Shown here piece after piece: positions 1-7,047 of a stretch of DNA of 64,000 nt (position 1 is its first letter; every line of letters begins with the position of its first letter). A program made the translations under genes and the position numbers. The stretch covers positions 62,001 through 126,000 of the forward strand of contig CAWAXG010000068.1 in assembly GCA_963785755.1 (NCBI GenBank). Direction: 5' to 3'. The DNA comes from JACCXG01 sp963785755. GTDB lineage: Bacteria; Acidobacteriota; Vicinamibacteria; Vicinamibacterales; 2-12-FULL-66-21. A model generated the notes under the pieces. The model was not told where the DNA came from. It ran no database searches and saw nothing but the letters and a program-made list of their open reading frames with translations.

Positions 1-565
1 GGTTGTTCTCGCCGCCGATGAAGCCGTAGAAGTACTCGAACCCGCCACCGCCGGTCGGCCACGCGCTGAACGGTCCTGCCGGACTGGTCTGCCACACCGG
101 GACCTCGTGGCATTTGCCGAACTGCGCCGTCGAGTAGCCATTGAGCTTGAGGGTGAGTGGGAGAGGCGCCTTGGTGTTGGGTAGCACGGAGCTGTAGCCT
201 GGCGCGGCCGTTGCGATCTCGGTGATGCCGCCCATGCCGACCGAGTGGTGGTTGCGCCCGGTGAGCAGCGCCTGCCGGGTGGGCGAGCACAAGGCGGTCG
301 TGTGGAAGCGCGTGTACTTCAGCCCGCCCTTTGCGAGCTTCTCGATGTTCGGGGTCTGGCACGGACCGCCAAACGCGCTCGTCGCGCCGTATCCCACATC
401 GTCGATGAGGATCACCAGTACATTGGGCGCGCCCTTGGGCGGCCGCACGTCCTTGATCGGCGGGAACTTCGTGTCCCGATCCTTCGCGTCATACGTGATC
501 AAGCCCGGGTGCTGAATGTCGGGAATCGGGAGGTTCGAACGGTTGACGTCGTTGCGGTTGCTCAT
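1..565 (-). CDS. Arylsulfatase, Cys-type (N-terminal part, cut by window edge)
   Basis: Sulfatase hydrolysing sulfate esters, probably cytoplasmic or periplasmic; substrate unknown. The 188 visible residues begin at the ATG whose complement is 563-565. They show the metal-binding Asp pair (VILIDDVGYG, D55-D56) and the sulfatase signature CSPTRQALLTGR, with C93 as the residue to be converted to formylglycine. The next residues (NHHSVG) match the large arylsulfatase family of AtsA type, usually well over 500 residues, so most of the protein lies left of the window. No clear signal peptide precedes the domain. The maturase gene lies directly upstream in the same direction, which fits co-expression of enzyme and activator. 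Family assignment is secure; substrate is not. Confidence 0.9.
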   Translation of the reverse strand, partial: MSNRNDVNRSNLPIPDIQHPGLITYDAKDRDTKFPPIKDVRPPKGAPNVLVILIDDVGYGATSAFGGPCQTPNIEKLAKGGLKYTRFHTTALCSPTRQALLTGRNHHSVGMGGITEIATAAPGYSSVLPNTKAPLPLTLKLNGYSTAQFGKCHEVPVWQTSPAGPFSAWPTGGGGFEYFYGFIGGENN

Positions 566-640
566 GCACCTAGCTCCAAGAAGATGAAAGAACTGATTCG
601 GGAATGGATCGCCAATACCGGGACAGATCCCGATCCACGC

Positions 641-2341
641 TCAGCCGAGCGACGTGGGTCGGCCAGATCGACGGGGCAAGAAACGGTCCAGCAGCCGACG
701 CACACAATCTCGCGGAAAACCTTCGCAACGGCGCGCCGTGAGTGAAGGGTCCCATCCGCCGTCACGACATGCCGTTAGCGCGCCTCCCTTCCTCGTCTTC
801 GTTCTGGGCGTACGCGAGCTTGCCGCTGTGCACCAGACGCCGGGGCGGAACGCGAACTCGCCACCAACCGCGAGCGATTTGCGTCGACGTGCTCCCGGTC
901 GACGCATACGAGGTAACGCCTTCAATGAGTGGCTGGGTTGTTGTGGAGTGGAGGGCTGCGCCTGCTGCAGTCCTCCGCCGTGGCAGTGCTTGAACTTGCG
1001 CCCGCTTCCACAGGGACAGGGATCATTGCGCCCGCAGGCGCCGTAAGTCTTGCGCAGCCGCTCCGCCTCTTCGGCGGCGAGCAGCGCCATCACTTCGTCC
1101 GCGTAGTGCCCGCGGCGCAGCAGATCGGCCATGAGCCGCATCGGCCGATCGACGTGATGGAAGAAGGCTTTGTAGCCGGCGCAGAGATAGTTCAGGCCGG
1201 GCTCGCCATCCGGCGTGGCGATGAAGCGATTCTTGGGACATTCCCCGTGGCACGCGAACCGCACGTCGCACTCACGGCAGTAGCGAGGGAGGGTGTCGCG
1301 CTTGGCGTTCCCGAAGAGGCGCTGCTGATCGGACGAGACGAGCTGCAGCATGTGCACCTTGCGGATGTTCCCGAGCAGATGCTTCGGCTCGACGAAGTGA
1401 TCGCAGGAATAGAGATCGCCGTTGTGCTCCAGCGCGACGGCGCTGCCGCAGGTTTCGGCAAAGATGCACATGCCAGCCTGGACGCCGGTCCAGGAGGCCA
1501 GGGCGGCGTCGAACATCTGCACGAAGACCGACCCGACGTCCGCCTTGATCCATTCATCGAAGACGCCGGTCAGGAATGCGCCCCATTGCTCCGGGGTCAC
1601 ACTGCGGTCGGTGACGTCGTGGCCGTCCTGCAGGTAGAGGGGCCGCGGATCGCTGCCCCGGGCGCCCCATCCAAGGTTGGCCAGCGGCAGCATCTCCTTC
1701 GTCACGCGCTCGACGATCGGGATGAACTGGATGAAATGCGTGCCCACGTCGTCTCGAAGAAAGCGGTAGACCTCGAGCGGATGGCCGGCGTTGGCGGCAT
1801 TGACGGTGGTGAGGACGTTGAACTCGACGCCATGCTCCTGCATCAGGCGGGCGGCCCGCATGACCTTGTCGAACGTCGGACGTCCTCCCTTGTCGACGCG
1901 ATAGCAATCGTGCATCTCGCGCGGGCCGTCCAGGCTGAGACCGACCAGGAACCGGTAGTCGCGGAAGAACTCACACCATTCGTCGGTGAGCTCCGTGCCG
2001 TTGGTCTGGATCGTGTGCTCGATGGAGGTCCCGGGCGTGCGGTATTTCTGCACGTACTCGATTGCCCGCCGGAAGAAGTCGAGCCCCATGAGCGTTGGTT
2101 CGCCGCCCTGCCAGGCGATGGTGATGTCGGGGCCCGGCTGCGATTCGAGGAGCTGCCGGATGTACACCTCGAGCAGGTCGTCCGCCATGCGGAATCGATC
2201 GCCGGGATACAGCATCTCCTTGGACAGGAAGAAGCAGTACTTGCAGTCGAGATTGCAGATGGCGCCAGTCGGCTTCGCGAGCACGTGAAAATGACGCAGC
2301 GTGCTCGCGATCGGCAGCCTCGGCTCAGCGGCGGTGATCAT
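641..2341 (-). CDS. Anaerobic sulfatase-maturating enzyme (radical SAM/SPASM) with SEC-C motif
   Basis: Radical SAM enzyme that oxidises the active-site Cys or Ser of sulfatases to formylglycine. C29, C33 and C36 (CNLDCKYC) form the SAM 4Fe-4S site. The later cysteines C292, C298, C313, C355, C358, C364, C368 and C387 are the SPASM auxiliary-cluster set. A SEC-C zinc motif (CGRNDPCPCGSGRKFKHC, about 436-453) follows. The 110 residues after it are Arg/Pro-rich and look like translated spacer, so the true end may be near residue 460 with the natural stop lost. The downstream neighbour is a CSPTR-type sulfatase, its likely substrate. Start at 2341 gives the normal N-terminus of the family. Confidence 0.88.
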   Translation of the reverse strand: MITAAEPRLPIASTLRHFHVLAKPTGAICNLDCKYCFFLSKEMLYPGDRFRMADDLLEVYIRQLLESQPGPDITIAWQGGEPTLMGLDFFRRAIEYVQKYRTPGTSIEHTIQTNGTELTDEWCEFFRDYRFLVGLSLDGPREMHDCYRVDKGGRPTFDKVMRAARLMQEHGVEFNVLTTVNAANAGHPLEVYRFLRDDVGTHFIQFIPIVERVTKEMLPLANLGWGARGSDPRPLYLQDGHDVTDRSVTPEQWGAFLTGVFDEWIKADVGSVFVQMFDAALASWTGVQAGMCIFAETCGSAVALEHNGDLYSCDHFVEPKHLLGNIRKVHMLQLVSSDQQRLFGNAKRDTLPRYCRECDVRFACHGECPKNRFIATPDGEPGLNYLCAGYKAFFHHVDRPMRLMADLLRRGHYADEVMALLAAEEAERLRKTYGACGRNDPCPCGSGRKFKHCHGGGLQQAQPSTPQQPSHSLKALPRMRRPGARRRKSLAVGGEFAFRPGVWCTAASSRTPRTKTRKGGALTACRDGGWDPSLTARRCEGFPRDCVRRLLDRFLPRRSGRPTSLG

Positions 2342-2793
2342 GTCGTCCCCTGATGGTCCGCATGGTCAGGCGAGAGCGTTGACGCCTGCTTCTTCGCCTT
2401 GGTAAGAAAACAGCTTCCGCACCACGGCTCGACCTCCTGCCCGGTGCACCCGTGTTCAGTCGATTCCCGTGGGACAGCAAGAAAATGGCCGCGACGTAAC
2501 CCGGTTCGGCGGCCTGAAATGCGCCGTTGCCCCGCCTGATGACGACTGGCCCGCGCGTGACCAACCGCCCGCGTCACTGCGGGTCGTCAGGGCGCTCACA
2601 AGATGCCGTTACCGATCGCCTGACCGCAGCATCCACGGGGGTCCGGAGGCCGGTTTCAGCGGCATGCCGGTTGCTCATCACCAGATTCTTCCGCCTCACC
2701 AGCTGCGGAAGGCCACCAGGCCTTGTCCGCGAAGCGTGCGCGCGATGGCGGAAGGCGGAAGCCATAGATCTCGTGAGGCGCGAAGGATTCGAT
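2342..2793. other. Stretch without a convincing gene
   Basis: About 450 bases between the divergently placed maturase and the lipocalin-like gene. Short open frames exist on both strands but their translations are Arg/Pro-rich and lack any family-like pattern. It probably holds the promoters of both flanking genes; no clear -35/-10 pair was identified. Confidence 0.5.
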
Positions 2794-3354
2794 ATGACGC
2801 TCGCATCGATTGGAACCGGCCGCCGGCTCATCGACCCTGCGCGCCGCGCTGACCTGGCCAGCCTTGGCGTGGTCCTCACAGCCACTGCCGGATTCAGCAG
2901 CGCCCCGCGTCAGCGGCAGGGGGGACCTGTCGATCAGGGAAGAGGATCGCTGACGGCCGCGCGCAAGTTTCTCGAGGGCCGGTGGTCGCTGGAGTCGTTC
3001 GAGGTCTACCCGGAAGGCAAAGCGCCGATCGCCTTGAAAGGGAGCGGCACGCTGTCCTATGACAACTTCGGGAATCTGAAGGTGGACATTCGCGCCGACC
3101 AGGCAACAGGGGATCTGCTCCGCGCCGCCGGCATCGACATCCGCGACGGCGTAATCTCGTCAGACGGACGCACGGCCGTCGACATGCAGAACCGCACCCT
3201 CACCTACGTCGTCACTGGACAGACTCCGAACACTGGACCGCTGGCGCTCAATCGTCCGCGGCACTGGCAGGTCGAAGGCGATCTGCTCACCCTGACGACG
3301 AAAGACGACGCCGGCAAGCCGCTGTCGATCGGCCGCTGGAGAAAGAGCCCGTAG
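2794..3354 (+). CDS. Secreted lipocalin-like domain protein
   Basis: Predicted 186-residue exported protein of unknown function. The N-terminus has a basic stretch followed by a hydrophobic run (SLGVVLTATAGFSSA) that reads as a signal peptide. The mature part starts with a GRWSLESFEVYPEG-type segment and ends with a HWQVEGDLLTLTTKD-type strand, the pattern of small lipocalin-like beta-barrels found in acidobacteria and proteobacteria. The frame is open further upstream to 2527, but the ATG at 2794 has a GAAGG ribosome-binding site about 8 bases before it and gives the signal peptide. A second small exported protein follows 49 bases downstream, so the two may be co-transcribed. Ligand unknown. 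Confidence 0.7.
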   Translation: MTLASIGTGRRLIDPARRADLASLGVVLTATAGFSSAPRQRQGGPVDQGRGSLTAARKFLEGRWSLESFEVYPEGKAPIALKGSGTLSYDNFGNLKVDIRADQATGDLLRAAGIDIRDGVISSDGRTAVDMQNRTLTYVVTGQTPNTGPLALNRPRHWQVEGDLLTLTTKDDAGKPLSIGRWRKSP

Positions 3355-3403
3355 CTCGCAATCGGCGAGCATCGCAGATTCGGCAATTCGAAGGAGGTTT
3401 CCC

Positions 3404-3982
3404 TTGCGGTTACGCTGTGCTGCAACTCTCGTCCTGCTCGCGGGTGCTGTCGCCACCGGTTCGGCCCAGACCGCCAGCCGCCACGTCGGCGCGCCGGAGA
3501 CATTCAGCGCGAACGCCAACGTCGCCAAACCCGGGACCGGCGCCATTGCCGCGACCATACAAGTCCACATCGAGCGATACACGCCGGACGCGGACCGCAA
3601 CGCCGTGCAGTCCGCTCTGGCCCAGGGATATCCGGTTTTCCTGACCGCTTTGCGCAAGGCGCCCGAAGTCGGGTACGTGCAATTGGGCGATCAGAAGACG
3701 CCCATCCGCTGGGCGCGTCAGACCGCAACCCCTAAGGGCCGCACGATCGTCGTCGTCACGGACAAGCCGGTGTTCTTCGTCGGCGGTGGCGCCACGGATG
3801 CCAAGCCGCGCGCCGGGTACGAGGTCGCCGTGATCCAGCTGGAGGTCGACGACATCGGGCTCGGCACCGGCACGATGGCGGCCGCCGCACGCGTGAAGCC
3901 GGGCGGCGACACCGGTGTTCGCATCGACGACTACGCGGAAGCTCCGGTCAAGCTGGTCACGGTCAGCAGAAAGATCAAGTAG
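3404..3982 (+). CDS. Secreted protein of unknown function
   Basis: I do not recognise the family. The 192-residue product has a clear signal peptide (MRLRCAATLVLLAGAVATGSAQ). The rest is a soluble alpha/beta-looking domain with no cysteines after the signal. The start is TTG at 3404, chosen because a perfect AAGGAGG ribosome-binding site (3391-3397) sits 6 bases upstream and the signal peptide begins there. It follows the lipocalin-like gene closely and ends just before a 10-bp stem hairpin, with a convergent operon beyond. Probably periplasmic. Confidence 0.75.
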   Translation: MRLRCAATLVLLAGAVATGSAQTASRHVGAPETFSANANVAKPGTGAIAATIQVHIERYTPDADRNAVQSALAQGYPVFLTALRKAPEVGYVQLGDQKTPIRWARQTATPKGRTIVVVTDKPVFFVGGGATDAKPRAGYEVAVIQLEVDDIGLGTGTMAAAARVKPGGDTGVRIDDYAEAPVKLVTVSRKIK

Positions 3983-3986
3983 CAGG

Positions 3987-4011
3987 CTTCGACTCGCTCC
4001 GCGAGTCGAAG
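3987..4011. terminator. Hairpin between convergent genes
   Basis: Perfect 10-bp stem (CTTCGACTCG / CGAGTCGAAG) with a 5-base loop, lying exactly between the stop codons of two convergent genes. It lacks a T-run on either side, so it is a probable but not textbook bidirectional terminator. Confidence 0.5.
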
Positions 4012-4014
4012 GCG

Positions 4015-4401
4015 TCACGCCCTGGCAATGACGCCCATGAGCGCGGCGACGCCGAGCACAGCGATGAGCGCCGCAACCGGCCCGGCGACCGATTTGGGGA
4101 TTGTTCCGTATTCCTGTTTCATCAGCCGGAGGCTCTCGTGGTGCTGGAGCCCAGCGAGCAACAAGGCCACCAGCCCCGTCCCAATCATGAGGATCGCGAA
4201 CCCGCGCGGACCGATCAGCCGCTGCGGCGGCACCGGTCCCTTCAGCTCCAGCTGGAAGAACTTGTAAATGGTGAACCCGAACGAGATCAGCGACGCCGCG
4301 GTCCTGATCCAGGCCATCATCGTCCGCTCATACGCGAGCCGCGTGCGATCGATCGCCAGACGCGTGCCCGTGTCGAGCGTCGGCGGGTTCGACGGCGTCA
4401 T
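4015..4401 (-). CDS. DUF202/YidH-family inner-membrane protein
   Basis: A 128-residue membrane protein of the YidH/DUF202 family, function unknown. The family signature is visible near the N-terminus (LAIDRTRLAYERTMMAWIRT), followed by three hydrophobic segments (about 34-50, 68-85 and 105-125). It is the last gene of a three-gene minus-strand operon. Its ATG overlaps the TGA of the preceding 35-residue ORF (ATGA), implying translational coupling, and DUF1622 is first in the operon. DUF202 and DUF1622 proteins are both small integral membrane proteins often found near transport functions. Confidence 0.85.
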   Translation of the reverse strand: MTPSNPPTLDTGTRLAIDRTRLAYERTMMAWIRTAASLISFGFTIYKFFQLELKGPVPPQRLIGPRGFAILMIGTGLVALLLAGLQHHESLRLMKQEYGTIPKSVAGPVAALIAVLGVAALMGVIARA

Positions 4402-4505
4402 GGCCTGGAGGCTCCTCGAGCGGCGCGGCTCGAACTGCGGATCAACATCGGGCCGGTCACGCGGCCCATCAGGTGCTCGTAAAAGCGACTGAACACGTCG
4501 TCCAT
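4398..4505 (-). CDS. Small ORF (35 aa) between DUF1622 and DUF202 genes
   Basis: A 35-residue ORF beginning MDDVFSRFYEHLMGRVTGPM. Support comes from three points: it starts 7 bases after the DUF1622 stop, a GAGGTAGG ribosome-binding site covers that stop, and its own stop overlaps the DUF202 start as ATGA. The N-terminal segment FYEHLMGRVTGPM looks like the amphipathic start of a longer small-protein family, so this copy may be truncated: the Arg/Ser-rich tail does not look like a domain. No function can be assigned. Confidence 0.55.
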   Translation of the reverse strand: MDDVFSRFYEHLMGRVTGPMLIRSSSRAARGASRP

Positions 4506-4512
4506 CGGATGC

Positions 4513-4878
4513 CTACCTCTGCGCCCCCCGTTCGGCGCGGCCGCCCTCCGCCACGGTCCATGGCCAGCGACCCTCGATCTCGACCACCAGCGACCAGCTC
4601 AGAAACGTCCGCACGATCACGAGCAGCGCGAGGATGCCGACGTTCGTGAGCGAGGCTTCGAGCGTCACCGTGCGGACGATGTCTGCAGCGACGAGGAACT
4701 CGAGGCCGAGCAGCAAGGCTCTGGCGAGCTGCGCCTTGTACTGCTCATAGGCGTCGTCGAGGCGCTGCTGGATGTGAAGGAGGAATCGTCCGGTGCCATG
4801 GACGATGGCGATGATGATAATCGCGACGGCCAGCACCTCGATGGCGGTGGCGGCGAGCTCGATCCATTCCCTGACCAT
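4513..4878 (-). CDS. DUF1622 family membrane protein
   Basis: A 121-residue integral membrane protein of the DUF1622 family, function unknown. There are three hydrophobic segments: residues 10-30, around 50-70 (ending EFLVAADIVRTV, the family hallmark) and 80-100. A polar amphipathic stretch (RLDDAYEQYKAQLARALLLG) precedes the second one. First gene of the operon with the small ORF and DUF202. The start is ATG at 4878. Confidence 0.85.
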   Translation of the reverse strand: MVREWIELAATAIEVLAVAIIIIAIVHGTGRFLLHIQQRLDDAYEQYKAQLARALLLGLEFLVAADIVRTVTLEASLTNVGILALLVIVRTFLSWSLVVEIEGRWPWTVAEGGRAERGAQR

Positions 4879-4976
4879 GAGCCGGTTACTTGCCTGCGCC
4901 GAGCTGACGGCGTGCCCGCACGATCAATCGGCGCTCCGGTGAGACCCGCGTCACAACGAGCTCCCCACGGAACCGC

Positions 4977-5261
4977 TCATCGCTTCCCACCTGGTCCGCG
5001 CATCCGCGCTCTCCACGGGGACTCGAGCTGCAACCGGATGTATCCCGGCACGCCGGTGAGCGTGGCGCCGCGCGCCTCGACGCGCTGAATGGCTTCGAGC
5101 CCGGCGGCGTCGGCCGACACGAGGTCTGTCAGATCCAGCTGCAGCGGGCCGGGCTCGCTGCAGGCAATCAGCAGCTCAGGGACCTGCGCTTCGCCGAGGC
5201 GGCCTGCCAGACGCACGACCCGTCGATCCTGTTCCTGCGCCACGCCAATCCAGCAGTCCAC
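4977..5261 (-). CDS. STAS-domain protein (anti-sigma factor antagonist-like)
   Basis: A 94-residue single-domain protein resembling STAS regulators. A beta strand (RRVVRLAGRLGEAQV) is followed by a helix, then LQLDLTDLVSADAAGLEAI, the place where SpoIIAA-like proteins carry the phosphorylated Ser. Here S/A/D residues follow the strand (LVSADAAG), so regulation by phosphorylation is possible but unproven. The start is GTG at 5261. It lies alone upstream of the DUF1622 operon with about 100 bases between, and no partner anti-sigma factor kinase is nearby. Confidence 0.7.
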   Translation of the reverse strand: MDCWIGVAQEQDRRVVRLAGRLGEAQVPELLIACSEPGPLQLDLTDLVSADAAGLEAIQRVEARGATLTGVPGYIRLQLESPWRARMRGPGGKR

Positions 5262-5803
5262 GATCGAGAGCTGATCGCAAGACTGACGCCGTCACCAGCG
5301 GGAGGCTCGGAGATGTCACTAAGTCCAGTCCGCGCGTGATTTGCACGTCCGGGCCGGGCCGGCAGGTACTGCCGGCGGTGGTCAAGGTCACGACATGCCG
5401 TGATCGAGTCTCGAAACGTTGGGACGGCAGCGCGGCGAAGCTCCCGGTTTCGCCAGCCACACGCGAGGGTCGCGACAGAACGCGTCACGGAACCGCTGAT
5501 TCGCGAGAACGTCCGACTGTCGGACCGTCTCTTGCACAGGTCCGGAATGACTCGTTGGTGTGTGCGAAGGGGTCGGATCTTGTATTTCAACATGTGCTCT
5601 GCCCTGGTCTGAGTCGAGGCTGTCAGTAGCGAACCAAGGACTTTGGGTGGCACATGTTGAAATACAAGACCTGACCCCTTCAGGAGCTTCCAGGGCGCGA
5701 TCCGTTGCGGGATTCTCCCGGCCGGCACGTTCGACGGGCCTTCCTGGCCGGTCGGGAACACGCACGGCGGAGGGCGACGTCGGCGACGTCAAGGAGGGCC
5801 GGC
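5262..5803. other. Intergenic region carrying an inverted-repeat element
   Basis: About 540 bases with no convincing gene on either strand. The translations available in this stretch are compositionally random. Its only structured content is the 114-bp inverted repeat at 5567-5680, then the ribosome-binding site AAGGAGG (5791-5797) of the Omp85-like gene. Confidence 0.55.
5567..5680. repeat. Inverted repeat with 31-bp arms, REP/MITE-like
   Basis: The left arm 5567-5597 and right arm 5650-5680 are reverse complements over 31 bases with two mismatches, separated by 52 bases. Each arm begins AAGGGGTC and contains TCTTGTATTTCAACATGTGC. Such a structure folds into one long hairpin. It resembles palindromes mobilised by REP-associated tyrosine transposases, or a small non-autonomous element, but no transposase gene is in the window. 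The family assignment is inference. Confidence 0.75.
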
Positions 5804-7012
5804 ATGATCAAGTTGAGCGGCTTCTGGAGAGTGACTGCGGTCACTGCCGCCGTCGTCGTCGCAGGCGCGACGATGGCCGGCGCTCAGGAGCCGGAATCAC
5901 GCGCGGCGGCGATTGCTGCCGAGCAGGCGGAGAAAGCGGCAAAGCTGGCGCCCTATGTACCCAGCGGCGCCGAGCGATTGCTGACCCGTGTCCGTGAGAA
6001 GCTGCTCGAGTCTCCATCGGGCTTCTATCCCTGGTTTGGCAGCGTGTATGGCGGTGGCGGCTTCACGCTCGGCGCCGGGTACCGGCGGTTCTACGGGGAC
6101 CGCACGAGATGGGACCTCGGCGGCATGTACTCGCTGAAAAGCTACAAGCTGCTCGAACTGAGCACGTCGTCGCTCGGCCACGCCACGGGCCGTCTCGATC
6201 TTTACGGGCGGGTCGGCTGGAGAGACGCGACGCAGGTCGCGTATCACGGTCTCGGCATCGACAGTCCAGAGGATGGCAGCAACTTCCGCATGAAGCAGCT
6301 GTACACCGGCGGCAATCTCGGTCTGCGTCCCGTTCCCTGGGTGGTGTTCGGCGCCGGCATGATGCTCGAGGACTTCACCCTCGAGGAAGGTCAAGGGGCC
6401 GACCCGTCGATCGAGACGATACACACGCCAGACACCGCGCCAGGTCTCGGGGCGAATCCAACCTTCCTGCACGCGACCGGGTCAGCCGGCATCGACTGGC
6501 GTCCCTCACCCGGCTACGCCCGGCGCGGAGGTCTCTACGAAATCTCGTACCACAACTACGCCGATCGCGACAGCACCCACAGCTTCGATCGCGTCGACGC
6601 CGAGATCGTCCAGCACGTGCCGATCCTTCGCGAAAACTGGGTAATCTCGCTGCACGGCCGTCTCCAGTCCACTCTCGATGACGAGGATATCGTGCCGTAC
6701 TTCCTGCTGCCGGCGCTCGGCAGCGGCAGCACCCTGCGCGGCTATACCAGCTGGCGCTTTCGCGATCGGCAGAGCCTTCTCCTGTCGGGAGAATGGCGCT
6801 GGATTCCGAACCGGCTCGGCCTGGACATGGCCATCTTCTATGACACCGGGAAGGTCACCAGCCGTTTTCGGGAGTTGAGTCTCGACGGCATGAAGAGCAA
6901 CGTCGGCGTCGGGGTTCGCTTCCACGGCCCTCTCTCCACGCCGCTGCGGATCGAGCTCGCGCGTGGCAGTGAAGGATTCAATCTCGTGTTCTCCGGAAGT
7001 GCGGCATTCTGA
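5804..7012 (+). CDS. Omp85/BamA-like outer-membrane beta-barrel protein
   Basis: Predicted 402-residue outer-membrane protein. A signal peptide (VTAVTAAVVVAGATMAGAQ, cleaved near residue 28) precedes a barrel rich in alternating strands. The segment GSTLRGYTSWRFRDRQ (about 306-321) matches the conserved loop-6 motif of the Omp85/surface-antigen superfamily, and the last residue is Phe, the outer-membrane insertion signal. POTRA domains are absent, so it is a barrel-only member of the patatin-associated or D15-like kind. The start ATG 5804 has AAGGAGG at 5791-5797. The frame is open further upstream but without signal-peptide character. It leads a plus-strand cluster of envelope proteins. Confidence 0.82.
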   Translation: MIKLSGFWRVTAVTAAVVVAGATMAGAQEPESRAAAIAAEQAEKAAKLAPYVPSGAERLLTRVREKLLESPSGFYPWFGSVYGGGGFTLGAGYRRFYGDRTRWDLGGMYSLKSYKLLELSTSSLGHATGRLDLYGRVGWRDATQVAYHGLGIDSPEDGSNFRMKQLYTGGNLGLRPVPWVVFGAGMMLEDFTLEEGQGADPSIETIHTPDTAPGLGANPTFLHATGSAGIDWRPSPGYARRGGLYEISYHNYADRDSTHSFDRVDAEIVQHVPILRENWVISLHGRLQSTLDDEDIVPYFLLPALGSGSTLRGYTSWRFRDRQSLLLSGEWRWIPNRLGLDMAIFYDTGKVTSRFRELSLDGMKSNVGVGVRFHGPLSTPLRIELARGSEGFNLVFSGSAAF

Positions 7013-7047
7013 TTCCGGCGACACTCACACAGGAGCAACGCACGGCC

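Noticed and set aside
929..2353. 474-codon open frame on the plus strand, antisense to the sulfatase maturase
   Set aside because: It has no family-like sequence and is the complement of a well-supported gene; long antisense frames are common at this GC content.
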